Assembly (NCBI RefSeq): GCF_000002425.4
Contig: NC_037260.1
Coordinates: 12,705,516 to 12,769,515 of the forward strand
Direction: 5' to 3'
DNA length: 64,000 bases
Source of the DNA: Physcomitrium patens
Taxonomy: Eukaryota; Streptophyta; Bryopsida; Funariales; Funariaceae
Under the pieces are notes generated by a model. That model had not been told where the DNA came from, did not search any database, and saw only the letters and a program-made list of their open reading frames with translations. A program made the translations under genes and the position numbers. The stretch's first letter is position 1; each line of letters opens with the position of its first letter. Shown here one piece after another: positions 24,121-36,402 of the stretch.

Positions 24121-25009
24121 GAGGTAAAGCAATTACGTGAGCAACATAGCTTTAGATATGTTGCTTCACCAAATCCATTCGTTTACATATAACTCCATTT
24201 GAACTTTGGCATAAATGCAAACCTAATGTCTCCCACCTTCACGTTTTTGCATCTTCACGTTTTTGGGAGCAAAGCTTATGCTCAAATCCCTGCTAAAACT
24301 AGGAGTGAATCTCGATGATCGCTCTATCAAATGCATACTCCTTGGATATAGTTCTCAAAATAAAGGATATAAACTGCAAAAAGTCAGCACTGGAGATATG
24401 CTGATTTTCCGCGATGTAATATTTCAGGATCAGCAATTCTCAACTAAAATCCCTCAACCCCATGCTGCTGAATTTCTGGATACACACTTACAAAGTGACC
24501 CGCTTTTCTACATCATATGAGGCTCTACCTCACCTCCAACAGCGCCCTTGTCAAGCCTTCCAACGCTCACCACTACGACCACCTTGCCAATGAAGCATCC
24601 CAAAGACATTACCCGCTCAACTATCTCAGAGCCAACTCCCAATGGCACTGGCCATATTGAGGTACTTCTCCCGCTATCCGCCGAGCTACCATCTCGATCT
24701 TCCCCTTCCTCTTCAGTCGTTCTAGTGCGAATCTCACGTGGTTCGTCACCACCTCTGCTTCCGACTACCATCACCCCGCTACCCGCTCTGCCTTTGTCAA
24801 TAGCGCCTAACTCAGCGCTTGCTCCACACAACTCACAACCTGATGCTCTTCTCAGTCCCCCTAGCTCCTCTTACAAGCTATCGCGGATGATCAATCCCCA
24901 CTCCACTCTCGAGTTAATGCCGCATCTTAGCTGACATACTCAGCATAATCACCATGATCATCCTGCAACTCCCGACGACACCAATAGTGATGCTCTTGAG
25001 AACCCCCCC

Positions 25010-25040
25010 CCCCCACCCCCGTTTGCGACAACTTCCCCAA
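25010..25040. repeat. Poly-C tract
   Basis: About twelve C followed by A and five more C within the copia linker. Homopolymers of this length are prone to sequencing and assembly error. Confidence 0.85.
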
Positions 25041-26303
25041 TCCAGCGCCACACCTCTGCTTGTAGCAACAAAGGTGTATCTCCGGCTTGAGCCTTGGAGA
25101 AAAACAATAATTCTCCTTCTCTATTGCCCAGAAGCAAACCACATTGGCCCAAAAAAAGCAAATATGTTCTTTTTACACAATTGCCTTTTGTTCCAATGGA
25201 ACCTTTTGTTCCAATGGAACTTATTAGCCACTCTCGGGTTTAAAAACTTGACTCAATACCAATGTTTACTACCTCCAAGAAGGCTCCTCATTTGCCATCC
25301 TTACACTATATGTGGATGACACATTCATTGTAAGCAACAGCATCTCGTTGTTGCAAAGAGTCAAGCAAAAAATTACATGGCCGGTTTCTTCTTTCTAACC
25401 TCGGCAATGCCCACCATCTAAGCTTGCAAATCAACCGCGACATAAATCAAGACTGACTTCAAATACATCAAACATTTTATGTGCAACAGAAATTGCAGGA
25501 ATTTGGCTTCCATGTCTCTTACCTTGTCTCCACCCCAATAGCTCTTGAGACCAAGCTTTTGGCGCTGGATTGTCCATTGATGGCCGAGGCTTGTGCAACT
25601 TGCTCCACCTTTCCGTATGCAAATGCCGTCGGTTCTCTCAATTGGGCTTGCGTGTTCACACGGCCCGATCTCGCCTTCACCACAAGCCTCCTTGCCCAAT
25701 ACATGCATTATCCCAGGCTGCGCACATCTAGGCATGTAAACATGTTTTTTTTGGTATCTGCATGGTAGTCTTGGCTACTACATTGAGTACCGCCGCACTG
25801 CCGCACCCAACCTTTGCTCCCTGTTCAGATACGGTGACGGGAATTGGGCAGGCAAGATCAACCAGCGCCGCTCCACATCCGGTTACTGTTTCATGTAATC
25901 TCACGATGCAGTAAGCTGGGATTCAACCCGAAAGAAAACCACAACCCTATCCAGTACAGAAGTAGAATTCATGGCTATAGCCATGGCTGCTTCCAAGGTG
26001 GTCTGGCTGCGACATGCTACACACCCTTCGATAAAATCTCTCTGAACCCACTACAACACTTTGTGTCAACCAATCTGCCCTCGCATTGGTTGACACTACA
26101 AAATTTCATACCCGCACCAAGCACATAGCGGTGCGGTACCATTTCAATTTGCAGCGCTTCAAATACTCCAGTTTGTTTATTGCCTTACACACGAGATGCA
26201 AGCTGACATCCTCATGAAACCCCTACCCAGTCCAAAAATCACCCAACATCTCCTGAATTTTGGTGTTTTAGGAGGCGAAACCCTACCGTCCACAAATATT
26301 TGC

Positions 26304-26340
26304 TAAGGGGGTATATTGGAACCCTAACAGCTTGTTGCTC
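26304..26340 (+). promoter_or_regulatory. copia polypurine tract and start of its 3' LTR
   Basis: CTAAGGGGG is followed by TATTGGAACCC, resembling the usual copia junction with TGTTGGAA. The LTR end could not be located in the following GC-rich DNA, so the LTR length is unknown. Confidence 0.55.
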
Positions 26341-28590
26341 AGAAGCAAACATATGTGCACGATCGAGGCAAGATCATTCTAGGTGAGAGGGAACGCAGAA
26401 TGGCCTGAGTTGAGGAGTCGTCTTGTGGTTGACGGAACTAGTGCGTGAACGTTGATTCCGTTGTGACGAAGCGGGGAGTAGATGGCGCAGCCTTCACCAG
26501 GTAATCGTTGGGCGAGCGTAAGCGGCACAGGTGACGTCTTCGTATGTGTGGAGAAATTGTAAGCAGTCAGTCATGACACCGTTGCCATCCCGCAACGATG
26601 TTGCCGAGCCTCGGGTCACGGTAGCGTGCGCTCGATCAAACTTGAGGATGATATGGCGCATTTGTTGGTCTTGTATAGATGGAACGGTTGTTTGCACGGA
26701 GCGCACTGTTAAGAAAGTCACGGGCTTGTAGCGTTCAGTCAGAGATAAGTCGAAACTTGTTGACCATATCCGTCGAGATGCGACGTCCTGCCGAGTACTA
26801 TCGATGTAATCGTGATGAGATGTTGAATGCGTAATGAGAGCCTGAGGCTGGTAAGAGTCGAACCTCACCGTTCTCGTTTGTGACCGCAGACTGCATCCAG
26901 CAGTTTACGTCATCGAAGGAAGTGTTGCAGCCTTTCATATAGTGAGCCCAAACATCAACCATGACTTGAACTCGTGTTTTCCCTTCGTCACTAATAAGTA
27001 CCTCGCCTGTCGCAATTCCATTTGCATTCCAAGAGTTCAGAGGTCATGAGAGCGAGTAACCGTTTGCCATCATAGCGCTTCACCATGTTTTTTGCTGCGG
27101 ACCATCATTGCCTTGTTCGAGAATAGCTCACGGAGGACTAGCGATATGTTTGTTTTTCAGCGAGACAAAAGGGAGCTCTGATGACATCACGGAGCGGCTG
27201 CGCCAGTCTCGAAAGCAAGCATTGCTGCGCAAAGACGAACTAGAAGCAGAGCGCCAGGAAGTCCAGCAAGCGGCGTGCAAAGTGTTACATGTGCTCAACG
27301 ACACGATGGATGTACAGCACTAAACTCCCTGGAGATTGAGTTATGGGCTCAAATTTGTGACTCGGTCCCTGGATGGATTAGATCGTCGGTTTCAACTGTT
27401 TCACTCGACCTCTGTACTCCGGTCAACGTTACGTGAGTGAACATTGACCTTGTCGGGAAAATGTCGCTGTTTGTGGAATGCAGGAACTGTACAATCCTTG
27501 AACCTTTATTTCGAGTGACCTGTGGAGGATCCCTCGCAACAAACTGTGATCAAATTCTACTCTGATGTGATGGAGAGGGTGGCATCCAGAGGCAGAGCTC
27601 GTGTACGTCCGTGTCGAAAGTTGCGGTTGAGTCTATAACACGGGCAGACTTGACGACAGACTTCTTGTTCTAGTGGGAGGCTTTGCAGATATCTCGTTCA
27701 GCGCTTGGATAAACTTCGATCGGGCATTGTGTGCGAAGACGTGCACCATGTACCGCCTGCCCTGTTTCCGGTCCGGTTCGGTTGGAGATGCGTCACCCAA
27801 ACTCAGAACCCAAACTCTGAATTTTGGTTCGTTATTGTTTTTGAACATCACATCATGAAGAGTCTCTCCGCTGTGTGCGAACCTTTGTGGACACCAGAGT
27901 TCTATAATGTACAGTTCCCATTTTGCAATAAAATCGTGGATTGGTTGAGCCTGTGTCCGACGACCGGGTTTCCACCGTTCGGTACATGCAATGGGTTTTT
28001 GTGTGGTCGGGTACAAATGTGAGGGAGTGCCCACGAAAACCGAGGGTGTGGATGGAGGAACGATTCACGAATGTGCAGATATCTGTCCTTCCTCCTTGTG
28101 TGACATTGATGTTATGCAACCGGGTTGTTTCTTTTCTCGCGCTCTGTCTGTCGGTCTGTCGGTCTGTTCGTCGTTGGACTTGGACGACCGGCGCTATGCA
28201 CAAGCCTCTCGGCCATGAAACATCGACACGGTACTTACTAAAAGGTGGTCTTCTAAAAGACTGGCTGCATCTGATGGGCACAGGGCTGAGCACAGAGCTG
28301 TTACCTCGACATGCAGCGTCCGTGCAGGACCTTCGACCCAGACCAGCGGCAGGGTAATGAGATTTGAGGTCTATTAACTGCACAAATTACGTGGCAGGGT
28401 GTGCTCATGGCGAACGAACCGATTGGAATTTGGCAACACTGTTGATTGGCCCTGACATCTACTGAATCTTGCTTTAGTGTTGTCGTGACGTCACACCAGC
28501 GGTGTGCCTGGGGTCTCAGCAGATTATGAAGTAGAGGTGTGAGTAATGGAATTGACAAATTTATTATGCTTTGTGCATGATACCAATTCT
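26341..28590. other. GC-richer block without a recognised gene
   Basis: About 2.2 kb with roughly balanced base composition, rich in CpG, inside a window that is otherwise very AT-rich. Several overlapping open frames of 60-176 codons occur on both strands (for example 26494-26868 minus, and 27633-28034 and 27853-28383 minus overlapping 27941-28357 plus). They are compositional, overlap each other and match no domain I know. A GTCTGTCGG-type microsatellite lies at about 28144-28175. It may be the copia LTR plus flanking host DNA, a host non-coding locus, or foreign DNA. Confidence 0.5.
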
Positions 28591-28594
28591 TTTC

Positions 28595-28933
28595 CGAGCT
28601 GATTTAGGGTTTGTTTAGGGTTTAGTTAGGGTTTAACAGGATTTCAGTAAGGACTACTGGGGTTAGAGTAAGATTTGGTTGGAATTTATTTAAGATATAT
28701 TTTGGGTTCTATTTCATTACTTCCTTTGAATTTCTTTAGGATTTCTTCATGCTTCTTTCATAATTTTTTTGAGGTTTCTTTGGATTGATTAAAGCTTGAT
28801 TAGCTTTGTTACGGTTTAATTGGAGTTATTTAGGATTCTATTAGAATTAAAATCTTGTTGTTGCAATATTCCTTCTACCTTCTACAATAAGGTGCTTAGT
28901 ATATTCTTAAGCAAGGCTTCATGTAACATGATA
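28595..28933. repeat. LTR-like repeat X, copy 3 (partial, opposite orientation)
   Basis: Reverse-complement similarity to 6127-6500: the end GGCTTCATGTAACATGATA corresponds to the start of copies 1 and 2. It begins in TTTAGGG-type units (TTTAGGGTTTGTTTAGGG), the telomere-like portion. Only about 340 bp remain. Confidence 0.7.
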
Positions 28934-28979
28934 ATATATAAGTTGTTTTGCCTATTTTGCTCCTTTGGTTGTCTTTTCC

Positions 28980-30870
28980 ATCATTGAGGTAAGATTTGGA
29001 GCTACCATATATATTAATTGCTTATGTTGTATTTGCTTCTTCATAGAAGTTATCCTTACAAGTAAGTTTTTAGTTGCAAATTATTTTATTTTCTCACTCG
29101 ATGAATAAGCATGAAGAATCACCTTGCATCCATCGTCTTTATAGGAGGTTGTCCTTGTTAGCCAATCAACTTGCTTATTTTCCACTTCTAGTTATAGTAT
29201 ACTAAGAATAACATCATATCTAAACTTTGTTACCTTGAATTTCTCTCTCAAGACATAGGTGTCATCCAACCTTAAGGTTTCTTCTTCACATGCCTCAATA
29301 CATTTTCTTGGTCATCAACTAGATATATGCTTCTTCCTTTGATCACCTTGGTTTTAATCCCAAGTTGGTTGATAATCTCAAACAAGGTGCAATTTGTTTA
29401 TAGAGTTGCAATCTATAAGCACTTGACATGGTTGTCTTCTTAGACGACTTGCTAGACACACCAATCGATCCTTCTGATAGTTTTCCAAGGTCATGAAAAT
29501 GGCAACAACTATTTCTAATACTAGCTCTCGATGCTGTTACTAAAAAGTTCTATTTTCCTATTCCACTTTTCTATCATTTTAAAGACCTTCATGATTGTGA
29601 ATCTATCTTGATTTGTTGGTACTTAAATTTTGACGCTTTAGACAATCTCTAATTTGATGGCATGGCTCCTAATAATAATAATACAATTTCTTTTGTCTCA
29701 ATATTTGTCATCCCTATGGTGCCAATGGTCCTTGCAAGGTGTCAGTTTTAATTGGCATTGGTTGTTATGTTATAGTATTGGATAGTAGCATAAGTTTTTA
29801 CTTTATAAGTCATACTCTACAATTCAGAAATCTATAACATTGACCCTCTCTGCAATCCTAACTGCTTCTTTAAATGTATGCGGATCCTTTAATTCTACTT
29901 CTCGCTGAATCATAGGTTTCAACCCTCATACAAATTGATCCATCATCTTTGCCTCTAAAATGTTGCTAATTTGGAGACATAAGGACTTGAATCAAGAGAT
30001 ATAATCTTGCACTGACTTGGATTGTATAAGGTTAGTTAATTTATGACATGCTAACTTCTTCATATTAATGGATTAAAATCAATTCCTAAGTTTGGTCTCA
30101 AATTCCTTCCAGTTATAAAATCCACCTTGAGATCCATAGTTTTGAGTTTGATGTTGCCACCAAATAGCTGCCACACTTCTCAAATAGCTAGTTGCATACA
30201 TAATTCCTTGAATGGTACTTGTCTAAGATAGTTGGAGGTATTGTCATAGGCTGAAGAGCCATTGGCACACATCTTCTTGCCTTAAAGTTCCAAAATATGT
30301 TTCAAGCTTGCTTAATTTCAGCCTAGCAAATTTCAACTCCCTCACCTTAGAAGCTTCTATTTGTCCTTGCAAAGTAGCTATCTGGTCTAAGAAGTATTGC
30401 ACTTAAGCTTCCATCTAAGATGGCTTCGCCATATCTTCTATGCTACAATTTCTTTGTCAAATTTTGCTACCATAATACCTTCTATCATTCCAATTGACTT
30501 CTTAAAAATACCTCGTTGTAGCTCCAAACTAATAATTGGATATGAATTTTGGCCAATAAGAATGGAGATTTTCATCATCTATTTCCATTCATCCATATAG
30601 ACACTCTAACTACTCTTTTTGCTACCAAAATTCCTCTCTAACTCTTTTTCTTATAAGATCTATATAATATATGCTCTAAACATCAAATAAAAGTAATAAA
30701 ATAAGATTTCAAGAGTCACCAATGCCTATTAAAAGTGGCTCTAAATATATAAAATTATTACCAATATAAAATCAACCTCAATAATAGCTCTTTTAAACTA
30801 ATTACTTCAAAGTAATAATCTAACCATATTTTGTGATTAATTAAAATCTAATAATGTGGCTCTGACCACA
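28980..30870 (-). mobile_element. gag-protease remnant of a different gypsy lineage
   Basis: On the minus strand the gag core reads as VAAIWWQ, GGFYNWKEFETKLRN, KLTNLIQSKSVQDYISWF and ILEAKMMDQFV around 29930-30250. A knuckle-like segment (HQIRDCLKRQN) lies near 29640-29690 and a protease-like trace near 29380-29460. The sequence type is unlike the chromovirus gags here. A possible tRNA-type primer site (GTGGTCAGAGCCAC) lies near 30846-30862. It is heavily broken and no LTR was identified. Confidence 0.7.
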
Positions 30871-31654
30871 TTGTATAGTAAATTGTATATTAAATATCTA
30901 TGTTCATTATTTTCACATGGTAGCGAAACTACAATACAATGTCTTTAGGAAACAACAAATATTAATTTATAAATTCTTCATCTACGGATTTAGTTTTCTT
31001 GACTAAAGATATTTCTTGTTTCTTGACAAAGTCTTTGTCTATAAAATAAGTTGAGACTCTTAAATCTAATAATATAAAGACTTTGTAATTTCAAGGTCCT
31101 AAACATACATCTATTATAAAATAAGATAAAAAATCTAAAGAGAAAATAGGACCTTCACTATGTATTGCACATAATTCCAGTTACACAATTCCTATTGTAG
31201 GTAGAAAAACTTGTTTTTTGATACATTATCTTCTTTGGCAATTATATTCTTCATTTTGTAATTGTATTACTTTTTTGGACAATGTTGAATAATGAACTTA
31301 GTTTCTTTATAATATAAGTACAAATCTTCTTGATGACGTCAAGTCTTTTTTTTTTTAATGAAGAGTTTAAAACATATTATATCAATTTACATTGGTTTTG
31401 ACCTTGATAAATAAGTTTTTGAAAACTTAGGAGCTACGGATATTACTTAGCTTGTTCTTTCTAAGCCAAATTATTGTTCTTGATGCCTTTCAAATAATTG
31501 ATTTTTGTATGTAATGACTTGAGTAATAAATTATTCTAAAGATTTTACTTTTGGCATTGTCAATAATAATTTTTTAACATTATTCTTCAATCTATATTAA
31601 TAAGGACTTTATCATTCCAATCTTTGTTACAAGTGAGATTTTGGAATTCAATAG

Positions 31655-31659
31655 CATAT
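31655..31659. repeat. Target-site duplication CATAT (left)
   Basis: It matches CATAT at 38054-38058 on the other side of the Cv1 element, the 5-bp size expected of gypsy integrase. Confidence 0.95.
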
Positions 31660-32220
31660 TGTCAAGGACAAGAAGTTGATGAAAAAACAATTCAGACAAG
31701 TGAGCCTTCACTCAAAGAGAGGTAAAAAAATATATATAAATAAGTATATATATTGAAAGAGAAACTGGAATGGCTATTGCCAAAAGACAAGAAAACTAGA
31801 GACCCTTGAAACTAGACTAGAAGCAAGAAAGGAGTTGACAAGAGTGAAGAAGCCTTCACTCTTGTCTCTATATATATTATCTAACTAGGAGCTACGTGGC
31901 GACGTTCTATAGGACCTCCAATATGTATTAACTTTGTAGGGTACATGCCTTCATTTACAAGGCAAGTTTTTCTATGTGTGGGCCACATAGTTAGCTTGAT
32001 CTTCAAGCTAACAACATGTGTGGCACATGGCCAACTTGTTGACCACATTTCTAATCCAAAAAGTCAATTAAAGACACCTATGAAGTCAAAGCAGCATCTA
32101 ATAAGCTTCTAAGAAGCTTCCATATTAAATATTATAGAATTAACTTACTTTTACCTACTTTTACTTACTTCTACCTATTTCTATATGTAATTATTAGCTT
32201 ACATGATTATGGCCGTGACA
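31660..32220 (-). repeat. 3' LTR of the Cv1 element
   Basis: It starts TGTCACGGCCATAATCATG and ends GTCCTTGACA on the minus strand. It has a TATA box, then a perfect hairpin with 13-bp arms in a 4-nt loop (near 31850-31885), part of which is the 11-nt self-primer. Confidence 0.95.
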
Positions 32221-32261
32221 TTACCTCCTCTTCTAGAAACGAGTTCCACGAGGAGCGGTCA

Positions 32262-32682
32262 TCATATGTTGAGGAAATCTATGATGCGACGAATTGTATT
32301 TGCTACATACTCTGATCTCTGTTCTCTTTGAAGATGATTGATAGGGCCTCTCAACCATCGGTAGTGTTCCATACCAGGTCGGGAAGACCACCCACTTATT
32401 TGATCATTGTTGAGGCCTTCGTAACTTCCTTCGAATAGAATATTTGGAACACCATCAGGAATTGTTTCTACTTCTAGCAAAATCACCAAACATCGGGAGT
32501 CCCTTCCCAAATCGTGATACCAAACGTGTTGTATCTCACCATCTATTTGAGGAAGAACATGTCGTTCTTGAAGATCTTCATCTCGATTGCATCGTCTTGA
32601 AGGTTGTGACAATCATAATGTCTCGTCCGGCAGGTCAGCAAATGAAGGCTCTTGAGTCAAATCCCCTGGTTCTTGGTTCTCC
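32262..32682 (-). CDS. Small extra ORF of the Cv1 element (unknown function)
   Basis: I do not recognise a family. The frame begins MENQEPGDLTQEPSFADLPD and ends RRIIDFLNI, about 140 codons, with the long open part at 32262-32612. Features visible are an acidic/Ser-rich N-terminus, a hydrophobic strand (CLVILLEVE), DGVPNILFEGSYEGLNNDQ and the core GMEHYRWLRGPINHLQREQ. There is no signal peptide and no membrane segment. The same gene occurs in the sister copy (58157-58579) and, more divergent, in Cv2 elements, always between chromodomain and purine tract. It is a fossil copy with little damage. Confidence 0.75.
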
Positions 32683-32799
32683 ATCTCCTGAGCGCCACTA
32701 CTACAATGAAGCTACGAATAAGAATTGAAAGTAGAATGTTATCTTGCCTAGATGTTGTTTCTTTTATACAGAAGGTTTTCATCTTGATTTTGATGGATG

Positions 32800-35700
32800 T
32801 CATCGATGAAAAGCCTCTACCGCCTTTGCTGCATTTGCAAGATTCTTCATTGGCTCCCATGTGCGTTCACTAATATCATATCCACGCCAATGGACAAGAT
32901 ATTCTAATTTATTTCGACGCCGCCTTGAATCTAAGATTTCTTCTACTTCAAACTCTTCATTATTATCCATTTCTATAGGATGAGGTGGAGCTTGTCGTCT
33001 TCTTGGTATGTCCACTGTCTTGTATGGTTCAAGAAGAGACACGTGGAATACTGGATGGATTTTCATTGATTCTAGTAGATCTAAACGATATGCAACTGGA
33101 TTGATTTGTACAGAAATAGAAAATGGTCCCAGCCTTCGATAGTCTAACTTGTCACAAGGACGAGTGGTCTTGATATTGCGACAAAGTAGCCATACCTTAT
33201 CACCTAAGACAAATGATGGTTGTTCCTTTCGATAGACATCCGCATTGGCCTTTTGTTGTTCTTGAGCCTCTTTTAACTGCGCCTTCATCGTTGTATGTAG
33301 CTCTGATAAATGAATTGCCAAATCTTTCGCAGCAGGATTATCAACTTTTAAAAAGTCAAAAGTATCAAGTCGTGGATGATAACCATAATTAGCAAAGAAA
33401 GGTGTTTGTTTTGTAGAAGAGTGTACCGTATTATTGTAAGCAAACTCTGCCAATGGCAAAAGAATTGTCCAATCATCTTGTTGGTAATTAATGGTACATC
33501 TTAAATATTGCTCCAAAACTTGATTAACACGCTTCGTTTGTCCATCAGTTTGAGGATGGAATGCCGAAGATAGTTTTATATCCACTTTAAGAAGCTTGAA
33601 AAGAGTCCGCCAAAATCTTGATACAAATTGAGTTCCCCTATCTGATATAATATCCTTGGGTAATCCATGATAGCGATAGATATTGTCAAGAAAGAGCTTA
33701 GCTGTTTCTTCACCTGTGATAGATTTTGTACATGGTACAAAATGTGCCATCTTGGTAAAACGATCTACTATCATGAATATAGAGTCATAAGAACCTAAGA
33801 TTAGAAGATCCATGATGAAGTCCATAGAAACAGAAGACCATGGTTATTCTGGAATGGGTAATGGCTGAAGAAGTCCAAAAGGTCAATGACGAGGAGTTTT
33901 TGATCTTGAGCAAACATCACATGATTGTACAAAATCTTTAACTGCCTTCCACATTTGAGGCCACCAAAAATCTCTAGATATCAGCTCCAAAGTCTTATTA
34001 TATTCGAAATGTCCTGCTGCTGGGAAGTCGTGACGAGCTTGAAGAACACGTAAACGTGCTTCTTCTTCTGGAATATATAGGCGTCCTTCGAAATAGAGTA
34101 GGTTGTTCTTGAATTCAAATTTAGATGGATCATGAGATTTAGAAGAATTGTTTTTGATATCATGAACAAGAGGGTCTAAAGACATACTTAACTGGACTTG
34201 CTTAAGAAAAGTTAAATCAACAGTCAATGTTGATTTTATTGCTCGAAGATGAAATTGTTCCGGCTTCAAGAGAACCGTTCTTTGTTGCTCAAAAGCTGCA
34301 TCTCCTTCTTTTGGTGCAAAATAAGAACGTCTAGATAAGGCATCAGATAAACCTTGTTGTTTTCTTGGCCGATAAGTGATGATGAACTCGAATCTTGATA
34401 AAGACATGCTCCAACGAGTTTGGCGACGATTTAATACGCATGCTGACATAAAATATTCGAGGTTCTTGTGATCCGTATACACGGTGATTGGACTGAAAGC
34501 GCCTTCTAGATAATGACGCCATTCTTGAAAAGAATCCACAATTGCAAGAAGTTCTTTGTCATGGATCTCATAATTGATTTCTGCTGCTGAGAATTTTCTT
34601 GAATGAAAGGCTACTGGATGAAGTTTGTCATCTGTTCCCATTTGTGATAAAACCGCACCCAGAGCAAAGTCCGATGCATCTGTTTCTATAAAGAATGCTT
34701 TGAAAAAATCAACACTATACAAGATTGGTGCAGAAACAAATGCTGTCTTCAAAGATTCAAAAACAACTTTCGCTTCTTGATTCCATTGGAATTTGTCTTT
34801 ACAAGTCAAACGTGTAAGTGGAGCTGCAACTCGAGAGAAGTCTTTGATGAAGATCCGATAGTAGTTGGCAAATCCCAAAAAACATTGGACATCTCTTACC
34901 GTTTTTGGGATCTTCCAGTCTATAATAGTTTGAACTTTCTTAGGATCCATCATAAGTCCATCATTTGAAATGATGTAACCTAAGAAATCGACTTGAGTAG
35001 TGTGGAATACATACTTTTCTATCTTGGCATAGAGTCCTGCATCTCTTAATTTTTGTAACACACGACAAACATGAAGTTCATGTTCTTTTGGATTCTTAGA
35101 ATAGATCAAGATGTCGTCTAGATAATATACCACAAAATCGTCCAAAAACTCTCGAAAAACATCATTCATTAGATGTTGAAAAGCTGCTGGTGTATTTGTA
35201 AGTCCAAAAGGCATGACGTTGTATTCAAAATGTCCATACCTAGTTCGAAATGCAGTCTTCCATTCATCTCCTTCTTTGATGCGTACTAGATTGTATGCTC
35301 CTCGAAGATCTATTTTTGTATAGATCTTAGCTTGATTCAGCTGATTAAGAAGTCCGGATATTAAAGGTAGTGGATACCTATTTTTGATGGTAATCTTGTT
35401 GAGTCCTCGATAATCAACACACATCCGCAATGATCCATCTTTTTTCTTCACAAATAGAATTGGAGCTCCTGCCGGAGATTTAGAATGGCGTATGAAATTC
35501 TTGGCTAGATTTTCTTCAATATACTCCTTGAGTTCAGCCAACTCATTTTGTGATAAACTATAGATTGGTCCGAATGGCGATTGTGCTCGTTCTCGAAGGT
35601 CAATTGAGCAATCATAGGGACGATGTTCCGGGAGTATATCCGCATTCTTTTTTTCAAATACATCTTGAAATTCTTGATATTGGCTTCGAATGCCACTTGA

Positions 35701-36402
35701 AGTCTTTTCACCAATAGAAACGGGTGTAGCATAAATAATGTATGGTGATTCTTTCATAGCAGCATGCAAGAAAGCTTTTACACCTATAAATACGGGTTTA
35801 ATTGAACTGGACTTATGACTCTCTACTTGATTAACTACACTGTTAGTTATACTTTTAGAAAAAGTAAGAGTTCGGGAAATCCAGTCTATTTGAGGGTTGT
35901 ATTTTTCTAACCAGGATAAACCTAAAATGACTGGATTAGAGGGAGATTTAATGATATTAAATACTACAAAACTATTATGACCATTGATTATTACTTCTAT
36001 AGGAAGGGTTTTGTGAGTAATATCTCCAGAAGACAATGGACGACCATCTATGACTTCTACATGAATAGGTTTAGTTTTCTTTACTAAAGATATGCTATGT
36101 CTTTTGGTAAATTCTTCATCTAAAAAACACGTTGAGACTCCTGAATCTAACAAGGCAGAGACTTTGTAATGTTTAGGTCCTAAAATAATATTTAATGTAA
36201 AACAAGGAGAGGGCTCTGAGGAGAGAATAGGACCTTTACTAGAAGTTGTGCAAGGTTCCAGCCGCACGGTCCCTATTGTAGCTAGACAAACTCGTTTTCC
36301 GACATATTGTCTTCTTTCACAGCCATACTCCTCATTTTGTAATTGCGTCATTTCTTTGGACAATGTTGAGCAGTGTGCTTTGGTTCTCCACAATATAAAC
36401 AT
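32800..36402 (-). CDS. pol of the Cv1 element (protease, RT, RNase H, integrase, chromodomain)
   Basis: The long open frame (839 codons from 36402) holds the end of the zinc-knuckle region in another frame, then protease with VSALLDSGVSTCFLDEEF, then RT with [38 protein letters not shown] and the catalytic [10 protein letters not shown], then RNase H (ETDASDFALGAVLSQMG, YTDHKNLEYFMSA) and the integrase zinc finger (CDVCSRSK). The second part (32800-33825) holds the integrase core (DRGTQFVSRFW, HPQTDGQTKRVNQVLEQYL), the GPF module and a chromodomain (FEVEEILDSRRRRNKLEYLV then HWRGY and TWEP). Its cage residues fit a histone-tail reader. The copy is nearly whole but broken. Confidence 0.93.

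Larger units (their letters stand above)
23300..26330 (+). mobile_element. Broken Ty1/copia element
   Basis: In copia order it shows: a GAG-pre-integrase trace (SKISHHVYSTCLHGKQ, near 23640); an integrase core (QSNQGGEYMSSN and QLTTTYTPW, near 23900-24010); the integrase end (SIKCILLGYSSQNKGYKL, 24300-24390); a Pro/Ser-rich linker (24540-25070); RT with LYVDDTFIVSN (near 25305); RT/RNase H (FPYANAVGSLNWACVFTRPD, about 25610-25680); RNase H (TSGYCFM, STEVEFMAIAMAASKVVWLR, about 25870-26020); and a polypurine tract (26304-26312). It is broken in about ten or more places. GC content rises sharply after about 24250. Confidence 0.88.

Noticed and set aside
24508-25161. Gly/Arg-rich minus-strand ORFs
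   Set aside because: They are antisense to the Pro/Ser-rich linker of the copia element, which explains both frames.
27633-28558. A host gene in the GC-rich block
   Set aside because: Several ORFs overlap on both strands with no domain or codon pattern favouring one; higher GC alone lengthens open frames.
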